Part shown: positions 17,314-25,155 of the stretch, in pieces
How the letters are laid out: each line of letters starts with the position of its first letter
Position numbering within the stretch: position 1 is the first letter of the stretch
Assembly (NCBI GenBank): GCA_023410445.1
Contig: JAEYPT010000006.1
Location: 186,001 to 250,000 of the forward strand
Origin: Bacillota bacterium
Lineage (GTDB): Bacteria > Bacillota > Clostridia > Oscillospirales > Acutalibacteraceae
Reading direction: 5' to 3'
DNA: 64,000 nucleotides
Notes under the pieces: generated by a model
What the model saw: the letters and a program-made list of their open reading frames with translations, nothing else
Told to the model about the DNA's origin: nothing
Database searches by the model: none
Position numbers and translations under genes: made by a program

Positions 17314-18126
17314 ATGAAGAAGAATCTTCCCTTAATCATCATCGGCTTCGTCCTGATTGCCGGAGTCTGTGTGATTCTTTACCCCATTGTAAGCGCTCTC
17401 ATATCGAAAATGACCGAGTCCGTCACCATTGCAAACTACCAGCAGGCGGTAAATAATCTTTCCAAAAACGAAATCGCCAAGATGAAGGCAGACGCAATCC
17501 GATACAATGATCATCTTTCCGGAGCAAATCTTTCCGACCCGTTTTCCGGGAAAGGCGAGCAGCTCGACACCAGCTATGTGAAGATGCTGAATGTCAATGA
17601 CGTTATGGGCTACCTCGAAATCCCGAAAATCAAGGTCTATCTTCCGATTTTCCACGGCAGTTCGCAGGAAGTTCTCGCAAAAGGCATGGGGCATCTGCCG
17701 AATACCTCCCTCCCCGTCGGAGGGCCTGGTACACACGCTGTGCTCACCGGGCACCGGGGCCTGCCGTCTGCGACGCTGCTCACCGATCTGGATCAAATGG
17801 GCAAAGGCGACGAATTTTATATTCACATTCTCGACGAGGTGTTAGCCTACAAGGTAAACCAGATCAAAGTGGTTGACCCCGACAATACGTCGGACCTGAG
17901 GATAATGCCTGGAAAAGACTACGTTACGCTCGTCACCTGCACTCCCTATGGAATCAACACGCAGCGGCTTCTGGTGCGGGGCGAGAGAACCCCGTATACG
18001 GGCATGAATACTTCGGCAGCACCGAGTATGGCCAATGAAGCTGCCGTGATTCCGTTCGTAGGTATTTTTATCGCCGTGCTTCCCGTGGTTTTGTTCATCC
18101 GATGGAAGAGAAGGAGTAAGAAGTGA
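17314..18126 (+). CDS. srtC: class C sortase
   Basis: 270 residues, ATG behind AGGGGGAAAG. It has membrane helices at both ends (residues 6-30 and about 245-262), as usual for pilus-polymerising class C enzymes. The lid motif DPF is at residues 75-77, catalytic His147 in LTGHRG, catalytic Cys209 in LVTCTPYG and Arg218 in QRLLVRG. These match the class C consensus. It should join pilin subunits by cleaving the LPxTG-like signals and forming isopeptide bonds to the Lys of the pilin motif. Its stop overlaps the next sortase start (GTGA). Confidence 0.92.
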   Translation: MKKNLPLIIIGFVLIAGVCVILYPIVSALISKMTESVTIANYQQAVNNLSKNEIAKMKADAIRYNDHLSGANLSDPFSGKGEQLDTSYVKMLNVNDVMGYLEIPKIKVYLPIFHGSSQEVLAKGMGHLPNTSLPVGGPGTHAVLTGHRGLPSATLLTDLDQMGKGDEFYIHILDEVLAYKVNQIKVVDPDNTSDLRIMPGKDYVTLVTCTPYGINTQRLLVRGERTPYTGMNTSAAPSMANEAAVIPFVGIFIAVLPVVLFIRWKRRSKK

Positions 18127-18884
18127 AATTGATCGGGAAGATCAGACGGCGCACTTGGACCACTGTTTCTCTGATTCTGGTCCTGGTTGGGGTTGTAATG
18201 TACTGTTATCCGATGATTGCGAACTATATCGCGCAAAAATACACCGATATTTCGATTCAGTCTTTCGACCACGCGGTGAACGGCATGCAGCAGGATCAGC
18301 CGGTCAGTTCCGGGAACACGCTGCAGGTCGGCTCTTCTCCGCTGAATGTTCTTCTAAGACGGGTTCAGGCATACAACCAAAAACTCTATAAAGACGGTCA
18401 GAAGGACCTTGTCGATCCTTTCTCCTATCAGGTCAGCAGCTTCGATCTCTCCGATTACGGCATAGAGGATAATATGTTCGGGTACATTGAAATCCCGAAG
18501 ATCAGTGTCCGGCTCGGCATTTATCTGGGCGCGACCACCAAAAACATGTCCAAAGGCGCGGTGCATCTGACGCAGACTTCTCTTCCAATCGGCGGGGTCA
18601 ACACCAACGCTGTAATCGCCGCGCACCGCGGCTCACGCTATGGAAGCATGTTTCTGTGGATCGATCGGCTCCAGCCCGGCGATACGGTGAAGATCACCAA
18701 CGCATGGGGAACGCTTGCCTACCGTGTGACTTCCACCGCAATCATCGCACCGAACGAAATCAGTAAAGTGCTGATCCAACCGGGCCGCGATATGGTAACT
18801 CTGATCAGCTGCAATCCCTATGGGCAAAATACGCAGCGCTATGTAGTATATTGCGACCGTGACCAGAATGATCTGGCGTCCTGA
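18123..18884 (+). CDS. srtC: second class C-like sortase
   Basis: 253 residues, GTG start overlapping the upstream stop. One N-terminal membrane helix (VSLILVLVGVVMYCYPMIA); the C-terminal helix of the first sortase is absent. Lid motif DPF at 98-100, His168 in AAHRGS, Cys230 in LISCNPYG and Arg239 in QRYVVYC: all catalytic residues are present. The enzyme may handle the other pilin type or transfer finished fibres. Two sortases for three substrates fit a pilus with one main and two accessory subunits. Confidence 0.9.
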   Translation: MKLIGKIRRRTWTTVSLILVLVGVVMYCYPMIANYIAQKYTDISIQSFDHAVNGMQQDQPVSSGNTLQVGSSPLNVLLRRVQAYNQKLYKDGQKDLVDPFSYQVSSFDLSDYGIEDNMFGYIEIPKISVRLGIYLGATTKNMSKGAVHLTQTSLPIGGVNTNAVIAAHRGSRYGSMFLWIDRLQPGDTVKITNAWGTLAYRVTSTAIIAPNEISKVLIQPGRDMVTLISCNPYGQNTQRYVVYCDRDQNDLAS

Positions 18885-18923
18885 ATCGGGCTTCCCGGCA
18901 AATGACAGAGAAAGGATGGTGAT

Positions 18924-20153
18924 ATGATGAAGATAATACCGAAGCTGAAAAAAGCGGGAAGCGCGTTTCTTGCCGCTTTGCTGCTGCTCCTTTCCCTGTC
19001 GGTGCCGGCTCTGGCGATTTCTCCCATCAGCTCCAGTCCGTCCGTGGGCTCTATCACCATAAACATGTCCGGCACCGGTGCCGGTACGGGTTCCTCGGGA
19101 ATTAAATTTACGCTGTACAAGGTTGCCGATCTTACGGGCACGTCACCAATCTGGTACACACTTACCTCTAATTTTACGGCCTCCAAGCTGCAACTTGACA
19201 AGCTTTCCACTGCTTCCTCTTCTACCGTTGCGGCAACCGCTAAGAATCTTGCCGGCTATGTTTCGTCAAACAACGTGCCTGGGTTCCCCCTTCTTACCGA
19301 TTCAAGCGGTTCCGTAAAGTTTTCCGGACTTTCTCTCGGGTATTATCTTGTTGTTCCCGACCAAAGCCCAAAAAGTCAAGCCAACTTCTGCGACCCGTTC
19401 CTGTTCACCTTGCCAATGGCAAGTGCCGACGGGAGCAGCTGGATTTACGACATTATCGCAAACACGAAATGCGAAGATCAAGCCGGTGCGGTTATTCTGA
19501 AAAAGGTCAACAGCGCCGGTTCCCCCTTGTACAATGCAGTTTTCCGGCTGGATAAGAAAATCTATTTTACGGATTCTACCAGCGTGCCAACGGGGTATCA
19601 GACCTTCACCGACAGCGGCGGGAGTTACTTCTGGAACATTTCAGTCTCGGAGCTGACTACAAATTCCAACGGACAGCTTAGCGTGACGGGAATGGCGTTC
19701 GGGGACTACCGTTTTGTTGAGACTACCCCGCCCAGTGGTTATGTTCTAGACTCCACTCCGCATGCGTTTACGATCTCTGCCGCCGGTACCGTATCGCTTG
19801 TAAACGGTTCTTATGTTCCGACCTCCGGCAGTGTGCAAACCGTTACGGTGATCAATTACCCACCCAATGACAGTTCTTCACCGCCGCACCATCATTCGAG
19901 TTCCACCCCAGACTCCTCCTCCTTCCCGCCGGATTCCTCCCCGAGCTCTGTGCCAACCTCATCCCTGCCGGACAATTCGATTCCAAAGGCTCCTCCTACG
20001 GAATCCATTCCGGATGAGAACGTTCCGAAATCGGGATTCGACCTTCCCAAAACAGGCGGAAGCATCGCTTACGGACTCTGTACTTACGGCGGAATTTTCC
20101 TTGCGGTCTGCGGCGCATTAACGTTTATACTGTCTCGGAAAAAGAAAACATAA
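18924..20153 (+). CDS. sortase-assembled pilin with LPKTG signal and Ser/Pro stalk
   Basis: 409 residues (start at one of two adjacent ATGs, 18924 or 18927). Signal peptide ending near ALA-I (residue 31). SpaA-type domains with the E-box FVETTPPSGYVL (Glu266). W173...K182 (WIYDIIANTK) keeps the spacing and Lys of the pilin motif but not YP. A Pro/Ser/Asp-rich stalk at 313-370 precedes LPKTG (374-378), a membrane helix and RKKKT. Such stalks are typical of wall-proximal anchor subunits. Last gene of the c-di-GMP-controlled operon. Confidence 0.88.
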   Translation: MMKIIPKLKKAGSAFLAALLLLLSLSVPALAISPISSSPSVGSITINMSGTGAGTGSSGIKFTLYKVADLTGTSPIWYTLTSNFTASKLQLDKLSTASSSTVAATAKNLAGYVSSNNVPGFPLLTDSSGSVKFSGLSLGYYLVVPDQSPKSQANFCDPFLFTLPMASADGSSWIYDIIANTKCEDQAGAVILKKVNSAGSPLYNAVFRLDKKIYFTDSTSVPTGYQTFTDSGGSYFWNISVSELTTNSNGQLSVTGMAFGDYRFVETTPPSGYVLDSTPHAFTISAAGTVSLVNGSYVPTSGSVQTVTVINYPPNDSSSPPHHHSSSTPDSSSFPPDSSPSSVPTSSLPDNSIPKAPPTESIPDENVPKSGFDLPKTGGSIAYGLCTYGGIFLAVCGALTFILSRKKKT

Positions 20154-20166
20154 ATTGTAAAACAAC

Positions 20167-20216
20167 AAAGGACTTCCATCGGGAGGAAACTCTCCCCTAT
20201 GGAAGTCCTTTTATTT
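20167..20216. terminator. bidirectional terminator between pilus operon and GTPase-nuclease gene
   Basis: AAAGGACTTCCAT (20167-20179) pairs with ATGGAAGTCCTT (20199-20210), followed by TTATTT on the plus strand; the complementary strand shows AAAGGACTTCCAT leading to CTTTGTTGTTTT. It serves both convergent units. Confidence 0.88.
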
Positions 20217-20219
20217 CTG

Positions 20220-22865
20220 TCAATCCTCGGCTTTTTTCGGCTCTATAACCCGCGCGGCGTTGAAGGATCGTTCGCTGAGTCGCGCCGTCACCCGGTGCGT
20301 AGCCAGAAATGCCGAAATCTCTCCCTGTGTCCGTTCCACCTGCTCATGAAATGCCCTTGCGGAAAGCCGAAGAGCGCCATGCCCCAGAATAATGAGCTGT
20401 TCCGCATTGTCGGAGGTTGCAACCGTAACGCGGTACTTTTTGCCGATCTCACGCGTGGTCTTTTCGATGTAGGCGTCCGCTGTTTCGGCTTCCTTGGTAA
20501 AGACCACATGGATATTATGGTAGCGAATCACTTCGCCGCTGTTATTGGGAACCCGGTAGGCATCGAACACAAGAATCACAGCGCATTTGCGAAAACCCTG
20601 ATAATTGCTGAGAAGGTCCATCAAAAGCTTTCGGGCGCTGCTCAGGCTTTCTTCAGCCGCCTGCCTGAGCTCGTCCCACGCAAAAATAATGTTATAGCCG
20701 TCTACCAATAGATACTCCGGGCCTTGAACCGGCACGGATAGCTCCGTTTCAGGATCCGGCTCTGCCGGGTGCATCGGCTCTCGCTGGGGAAGCCGCGTAC
20801 GAACCGGGCCGTAGGTCCGCTCAAAAATGGCTTCCATTTCCCGGTCCTGCTCCGGGGAACCGGCTACGTACCGATGCACTGCCTCCGGCTGCTTTTCCGC
20901 AGCCGGTTCCGGTTCGTTCCAGCGCAGCCCGCTTTCCACATGCATATGCTCCCGAACCTGATTCCAAGGAACCACAACACCCGAACCGTGGGAGCAGAAC
21001 ACCGAATCCGCCGGATTTTCCGTATCCCGCTCGCTCTCATATCCAATAGACGACACAACCTCGTCGGAATTGTGACAAGGTTCGTACCCCCGGAGTGTGC
21101 AGGAAAGTCTGCCCTTGCCCTTTGTGTAGGAAGTAACCTCCTGCGCGTAGCCCTGCATCTCGGAAACCGGTGCCGAACCGGTCAGCACCGTCTCTGTTCC
21201 AACTGTTTCCGGCTGAGCAACCTCCCCGGACATCCGCAGAAGGTCCGCCATAGCCCGCCCCACGCTTTCCGCCGGAATTTCCAGACGGAACTCGTACCAT
21301 GGCTCCAGAAGAATGCTTTTGGCACACATCAGGCCCTGGCGAACCGCGCGGTAGGTGGCTTGTCGGAAGTCGCCGCCTTCCGTGTGCTTTACGCTTGCGC
21401 GGCCGGCCACCAGCGTAATTTTCATGTCCGTTATGGGGGACCCGGTCAGAACGCCTGGATGCGTCCGCTCCTGAAGATGTGTTAGGATCAGCCGCTGCCA
21501 GCTGCGGTCCAGAATGTCCTCACTGCAAGCGGTATCGAACTGCAGCCCACTGCCCCGTTCCCCCGGTTCCAGTAAGAGGTGAACCTCCGCATAATGCCGG
21601 AGGGGTTCAAAATGGCCCACACCCTCGACCGGCTCCGCGATTGTTTCCTTGTAAAGAATGCTTCCCGCGCCGAACTCCACGGCCAGATCAAACCGTTCAC
21701 GAATCAACTGCCGCAGCACCTCCAGCTGAACGCCGCCCATCAATTGAAGATGGATTTCACGCAAGCGCTCATTCCAGACGATATGGAGCTGGGGGTCCTC
21801 CTCCTCCAGCCTGCTCAGCTTCAAAAAGGCATCGTGCACGTCGCTCCCATCGGGCAGCAAGACTCGGTAGGTCAGCACCGGCTCCAGCAAAGGCGCCGCC
21901 GAGGCCGCTTCGGCCCCCAGCCCTTCCCCCGAAACAGTACGGCTCAGACCGGTCACCGCACAGACACTTCCGGCGGAGACTTCCCCTACCGCCTGATATT
22001 TCGCACCGGAATAGATGCGGATCTGGTCGATCTTCTCCTCCCAGACAGTCTCCTCCGCCAACTCGGATCGACGGTTGGTCAGCAGTGATTTCACCTTTAA
22101 ATCGCCGCCCGTAACCTTCAGGTAGGTCAAACGGTTTCCCTGCGGATCATAGGCAATTTTATAAACCTTTGCTCCGAATTCGGCGCGGTATTCCGGGCTG
22201 CGGGTATACCTCGCAAGCCCCTGCAAAAAGCCGTCGACACCCTCCAGTTTCAGCGCTGAGCCAAAATAGCATGGGAACAGCCTGCGGTCTCCAATTAGCG
22301 AGGAAACCTCCTCATCCGTCACCTCGCCCCGGTCCAGATAGCGCGCCAGCACGGTTTCATCACAGAGGGCAACGCTTTCCTGAAATGCCTCCGGGTCACC
22401 CCCGAATTCCACACAGCCACCGTCCATCCCTTTCAGCTTTTCCAGGAGCGCCGCGCGGTCCGCTCCGGGCAGGTCCATCTTATTCACAAACAGGAACGTC
22501 GGCACCCGGTGCCGGGCCAACAGGTTCCAAAGGGTTCTGGTGTGGCTCTGAATCCCGTCGGTTCCGCTGACGACAAGGACGGCGTAATCCAATACCTGAA
22601 GCGTGCGTTCCATTTCGCTGGAGAAATCCACATGGCCCGGCGTATCCATCAGGATCAGCTCCGCGTCTTCCATCGACAGCACCGCCTGCTTGGAAAAGAT
22701 GGTGATTCCCCGCTCCTTCTCCAGCGCGTCGGTATCCAGGAACGAATCCCGATGATCGACCCGCCCCAGCTTTTTCAGGATGCCGCTCCGGTAAAGCATC
22801 GCCTCCGAAAGCGTTGTTTTGCCTGCATCCACATGAGCCAGCAGCCCCACGACCAGCCGCTTCAT
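20220..22865 (-). CDS. TetM/EF-G-like ribosomal GTPase fused to a Rae1/YacP-type NYN nuclease
   Basis: 881 residues. Residues 1-640 follow TetM/TetO ribosomal protection proteins throughout: G1 AHVDAGKTTLSEAML, G3 DTPGHVDF, G4 NKMD, and a TetM-like C-terminal block with GYEPCHNSDEVV and VPWNQVREHMHVESG. After a linker (about 640-708) comes a 170-residue NYN domain of the YacP/Rae1 kind: LLVDGYNIIFAW (Asp722), VFDAYRV (Asp768), ETADAYIE (Asp797) and ATSDNAEQ (Asp819) supply the acidic metal site. Rae1 of Bacillus subtilis cuts mRNA in the ribosomal A site, so both halves are ribosome-directed. Whether it protects against tetracycline is unknown; a translation-rescue or mRNA-cleaving role is inferred. 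Its ATG overlaps the upstream stop. Confidence 0.87.
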   Translation of the reverse strand: MKRLVVGLLAHVDAGKTTLSEAMLYRSGILKKLGRVDHRDSFLDTDALEKERGITIFSKQAVLSMEDAELILMDTPGHVDFSSEMERTLQVLDYAVLVVSGTDGIQSHTRTLWNLLARHRVPTFLFVNKMDLPGADRAALLEKLKGMDGGCVEFGGDPEAFQESVALCDETVLARYLDRGEVTDEEVSSLIGDRRLFPCYFGSALKLEGVDGFLQGLARYTRSPEYRAEFGAKVYKIAYDPQGNRLTYLKVTGGDLKVKSLLTNRRSELAEETVWEEKIDQIRIYSGAKYQAVGEVSAGSVCAVTGLSRTVSGEGLGAEAASAAPLLEPVLTYRVLLPDGSDVHDAFLKLSRLEEEDPQLHIVWNERLREIHLQLMGGVQLEVLRQLIRERFDLAVEFGAGSILYKETIAEPVEGVGHFEPLRHYAEVHLLLEPGERGSGLQFDTACSEDILDRSWQRLILTHLQERTHPGVLTGSPITDMKITLVAGRASVKHTEGGDFRQATYRAVRQGLMCAKSILLEPWYEFRLEIPAESVGRAMADLLRMSGEVAQPETVGTETVLTGSAPVSEMQGYAQEVTSYTKGKGRLSCTLRGYEPCHNSDEVVSSIGYESERDTENPADSVFCSHGSGVVVPWNQVREHMHVESGLRWNEPEPAAEKQPEAVHRYVAGSPEQDREMEAIFERTYGPVRTRLPQREPMHPAEPDPETELSVPVQGPEYLLVDGYNIIFAWDELRQAAEESLSSARKLLMDLLSNYQGFRKCAVILVFDAYRVPNNSGEVIRYHNIHVVFTKEAETADAYIEKTTREIGKKYRVTVATSDNAEQLIILGHGALRLSARAFHEQVERTQGEISAFLATHRVTARLSERSFNAARVIEPKKAED

Positions 22866-23830
22866 GCGTCACGCTCCGCTTTCTTCTTCCCACGGCAGCT
22901 TTCCAGCCAATCACGGAATTCCTCCGGGCTTTTCCGACCCGCCATATAGTCCTTTTTCCACTCCTTCGATTCCTCACGGAACCGCTTGAGGTCCTCGGCG
23001 TAAACCTTGTTTTCGGGGTTCCGTTTTACCAGCATCTGCTTTGCGCTCGCGATATTCCGGCAGAGCTTTAACTCTTCGTTGCTCTTCAGCCGGTCATACC
23101 ATAAATGCTCCGAATTATACTGGCGGCAGGTCCGGGTAGGGTCCTGCGGACTTTTTTCTTCGCAGTACAGGGTATCGGAACGATTCCGGGGAACAAAATA
23201 CCGTCCGCAGTTCCCGCATTTTTTAATCTGCACCTCATGCCTGGCCATCTCAAAGAGGCAGCACCGGATCAGGTCCTCAATGGAGTGCAGGTAATAGCTG
23301 AATTCCACGGCCTCGCCGCGCGCCGGAACGCGATAGTCCGCGCACGCCGATTCAAACAGCCTTTGGAGCTGTTCCCGGCTCGGCTTCGCCGGAATTGCCG
23401 GTTCCTTCGAGAAAGAACCCAGCAGGGCAAGCTGCGCCGAAAAGCGCATATCGCCAAAAAAATACCCATAATAGAAAAGGCGTTGAGAAATCGGGCAGGC
23501 ATCGCCGCTTTCCTTTCGAAGGAAAACCAAATCTGCCAGCTCACCCAGATACTGCGATTTCAACGTCTGAAATTTCTTCCGGATCTTCTCCAGCCGGTCC
23601 ATACAGAAAAACAACCGGGTCTTTTCCTGTTTCTGTTCTGCGGCGCGGTAGTATTTTTCATACTTTGCAATCATTGGGTCAATGGAAGCACTGTAATCAT
23701 CATTCAGTACACAGCAGATGAGCTCACCAAGTTCGGCACTGAATTCCAGCTCCACATCTTCATCCTTTACCAGTGCGGAAAACAGACACACGCCGTCCGC
23801 TTGTGGGACCACGCCGGAAAATATGTCCAT
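22862..23830 (-). CDS. zinc-finger-containing protein of unknown function (DUF6076-like)
   Basis: 322 residues, soluble, largely helical. In the C-terminal third a cysteine cluster CGNCGRYFVPRNRSDTLYC followed by CRQ suggests a structural zinc site, the pattern I associate with the DUF6076 family; the tail is very rich in Lys, Arg and Glu and could touch RNA. It is encoded directly before the GTPase-nuclease, and the stop and start overlap in ATGA, so the two proteins are made together. A partner role at the ribosome or in regulation is possible but cannot be shown. Start: ATG behind GGAGGGCTTGAG. Confidence 0.65.
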   Translation of the reverse strand: MDIFSGVVPQADGVCLFSALVKDEDVELEFSAELGELICCVLNDDYSASIDPMIAKYEKYYRAAEQKQEKTRLFFCMDRLEKIRKKFQTLKSQYLGELADLVFLRKESGDACPISQRLFYYGYFFGDMRFSAQLALLGSFSKEPAIPAKPSREQLQRLFESACADYRVPARGEAVEFSYYLHSIEDLIRCCLFEMARHEVQIKKCGNCGRYFVPRNRSDTLYCEEKSPQDPTRTCRQYNSEHLWYDRLKSNEELKLCRNIASAKQMLVKRNPENKVYAEDLKRFREESKEWKKDYMAGRKSPEEFRDWLESCRGKKKAERDA

Positions 23831-24203
23831 CTCAAGCCCTCCAATGTTGTATGCAAACTATTGTATATTAACAGTCAACTATTTCATTGAAAATTTTCTG
23901 GAATTCTCTGCTGTCATACCCTGTTTTGAACGCATTCAGTCTATACTTCTATCCTATCAGTTCCCAGGAAAATGTCAATCCGTATTCTTCCCGATAGCAA
24001 CAATATTGATTAACTGATAACATTTTCATTGCCCAATTTTTTTCTTCCACAGTATTGTCCATAATACTTTGCCCGTTCTGATGGTTCCCGATCTAGCGGG
24101 GAAAGCGCGTTTGAGCGATTGTCAACCATTCTAAATTCGAGTCAATTCATTGCTTTTAATTGCAAAATCAATAGCATACAACATTATTACGGTCAGGCAG
24201 CGG
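23831..24203. other. AT-rich intergenic region, no gene seen
   Basis: About 370 bases upstream of the DUF6076-like gene and downstream of the tetR terminator. AT-rich, with no reading frame that has a ribosome binding site. It must contain the promoter for the minus-strand pair, but no convincing -35/-10 pair was found. Confidence 0.5.
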
Positions 24204-24242
24204 CAAAACAAGAGCGTTCCGTTCGTCTAAACGGAACGCTCT
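24204..24242 (-). terminator. terminator of the tetR gene
   Basis: AGAGCGTTCCGT (24211-24222) pairs perfectly with ACGGAACGCTCT (24231-24242). On the minus strand the stem is followed by TGTTTTG. It lies right behind the regulator's stop. Confidence 0.8.
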
Positions 24243-24246
24243 CTAC

Positions 24247-24966
24247 TTATCTTCTTCGGTGTCTTAAGGTTCCTTCGGTTTCCGATCTTCGTTGTTCATC
24301 TTCCGGAGGCATGCTGTCTACGGCAGGGTGGCACTCTTTGAAGATTTTTGTAAAAATCCGCAGTCCGTCTTCCGAAGCGACTCGTTTCTCATCTTCTACA
24401 TCTAGTAAATTTTCCAACAGAAACCGTGCGATCTTTTTTGCTTCGAACTCTTCCTCAAAGATTGCCCACATCAGGCCACAGGAATAAAGCACCTGCTGGA
24501 TCAGAATCGCCAGAACATGCGGGTCGGAGCGATTGCGGAACTGGCCGCACTCCTGCCCCTTTTTTATAATGCTGACTTCCAGCTTAAACATGTCCTTGGT
24601 TTCTTCCTTCACGCGGAACGTACCAACATCCGACGTCAGGTTTTTAATCAGGATCTGGCGGAATATCGGGGCACCGATCTCACTGTAGTGGTCCAGAAAC
24701 TTGCTGACAATCAGCCAGACCTGTTCGATATAGTTGTCCGTTGTGAGAATCTCGGTTGTTTCGGCCGCCGTAAGATTCCATGGAACATTGTAATACCGCT
24801 TCAGGAGTTCGTCCTTGGAAGCGAAATAGTAATAAAAGGTATGCTTGTTGATTCCGCAAGCCCGGCATATATCGTGCAGTGTCACCTGCTCAAACGAGCG
24901 CTCCTGAAACAGGCGCGTCGCAGTTTCCCGTATCATTCGCTTCGTCTCGTTGTCTCTTCCTTCCAA
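24247..24966 (-). CDS. TetR-family regulator of the exporter operon
   Basis: 239 residues from a TTG start at 24966 that has AAGGGGAG upstream; a longer frame to 25050 would add a hydrophobic stretch running through the promoter region and is not used. The N-terminal helix-turn-helix is clear: RMIRETATRLFQERSFEQV, TLHDICRACGINKHTFYYYF. The C-terminal ligand domain is helical and resembles the large subgroup that controls drug exporters. It is divergent from the ABC exporter/adaptor/TolC-like operon, whose promoter contains a palindrome. It probably represses that operon and itself until an exported compound binds. Confidence 0.87.
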   Translation of the reverse strand: MEGRDNETKRMIRETATRLFQERSFEQVTLHDICRACGINKHTFYYYFASKDELLKRYYNVPWNLTAAETTEILTTDNYIEQVWLIVSKFLDHYSEIGAPIFRQILIKNLTSDVGTFRVKEETKDMFKLEVSIIKKGQECGQFRNRSDPHVLAILIQQVLYSCGLMWAIFEEEFEAKKIARFLLENLLDVEDEKRVASEDGLRIFTKIFKECHPAVDSMPPEDEQRRSETEGTLRHRRR

Positions 24967-25035
24967 GTTGCGTTCGCTCCCCTTCGATCTTTCTTTTGTA
25001 TAATATATTAACAGACAAGGAATAAAAAATGCAAC

Positions 25036-25049
25036 TGGTATAGTAACCA
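25036..25049. promoter_or_regulatory. inverted repeat in the tetR upstream region
   Basis: TGGT-ATAGTA-ACCA, 14 bases, between the divergent genes and close to a TTGCAT that could be the tetR -35 box on the minus strand. A candidate operator only; half-sites are four bases. Confidence 0.3.
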
Positions 25050-25092
25050 AATTTTAAGTTTTGCAACACGTTTTCTATAATTATTATACCTG

Positions 25093-25121
25093 TTGATATT
25101 TTTATGATACCGTGGTACTAT
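25093..25121 (+). promoter_or_regulatory. promoter of the ABC exporter operon with overlapping palindrome
   Basis: TTGATA (25093-25098), 17-base spacer, TACTAT (25116-25121). The palindrome TACCGTGGTA (25108-25117) overlaps the spacer and the start of the -10 box, where a TetR-type repressor would block transcription. Confidence 0.6.
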
Positions 25122-25155
25122 ATTTTCAAATTTGAGTTTAGGGGGCGACTGCTTC

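Noticed and set aside
20220..22865. Acquired tetracycline-resistance gene
   Set aside because: The C-terminal NYN fusion, base composition like its neighbours and lack of mobile elements speak for a chromosomal ribosome factor; resistance cannot be claimed from sequence.
23850..23878. Promoter candidate TTGACT/TGCATA for the DUF6076-like gene on the minus strand
   Set aside because: The -10 match is only two of six; not strong enough to report as a feature.
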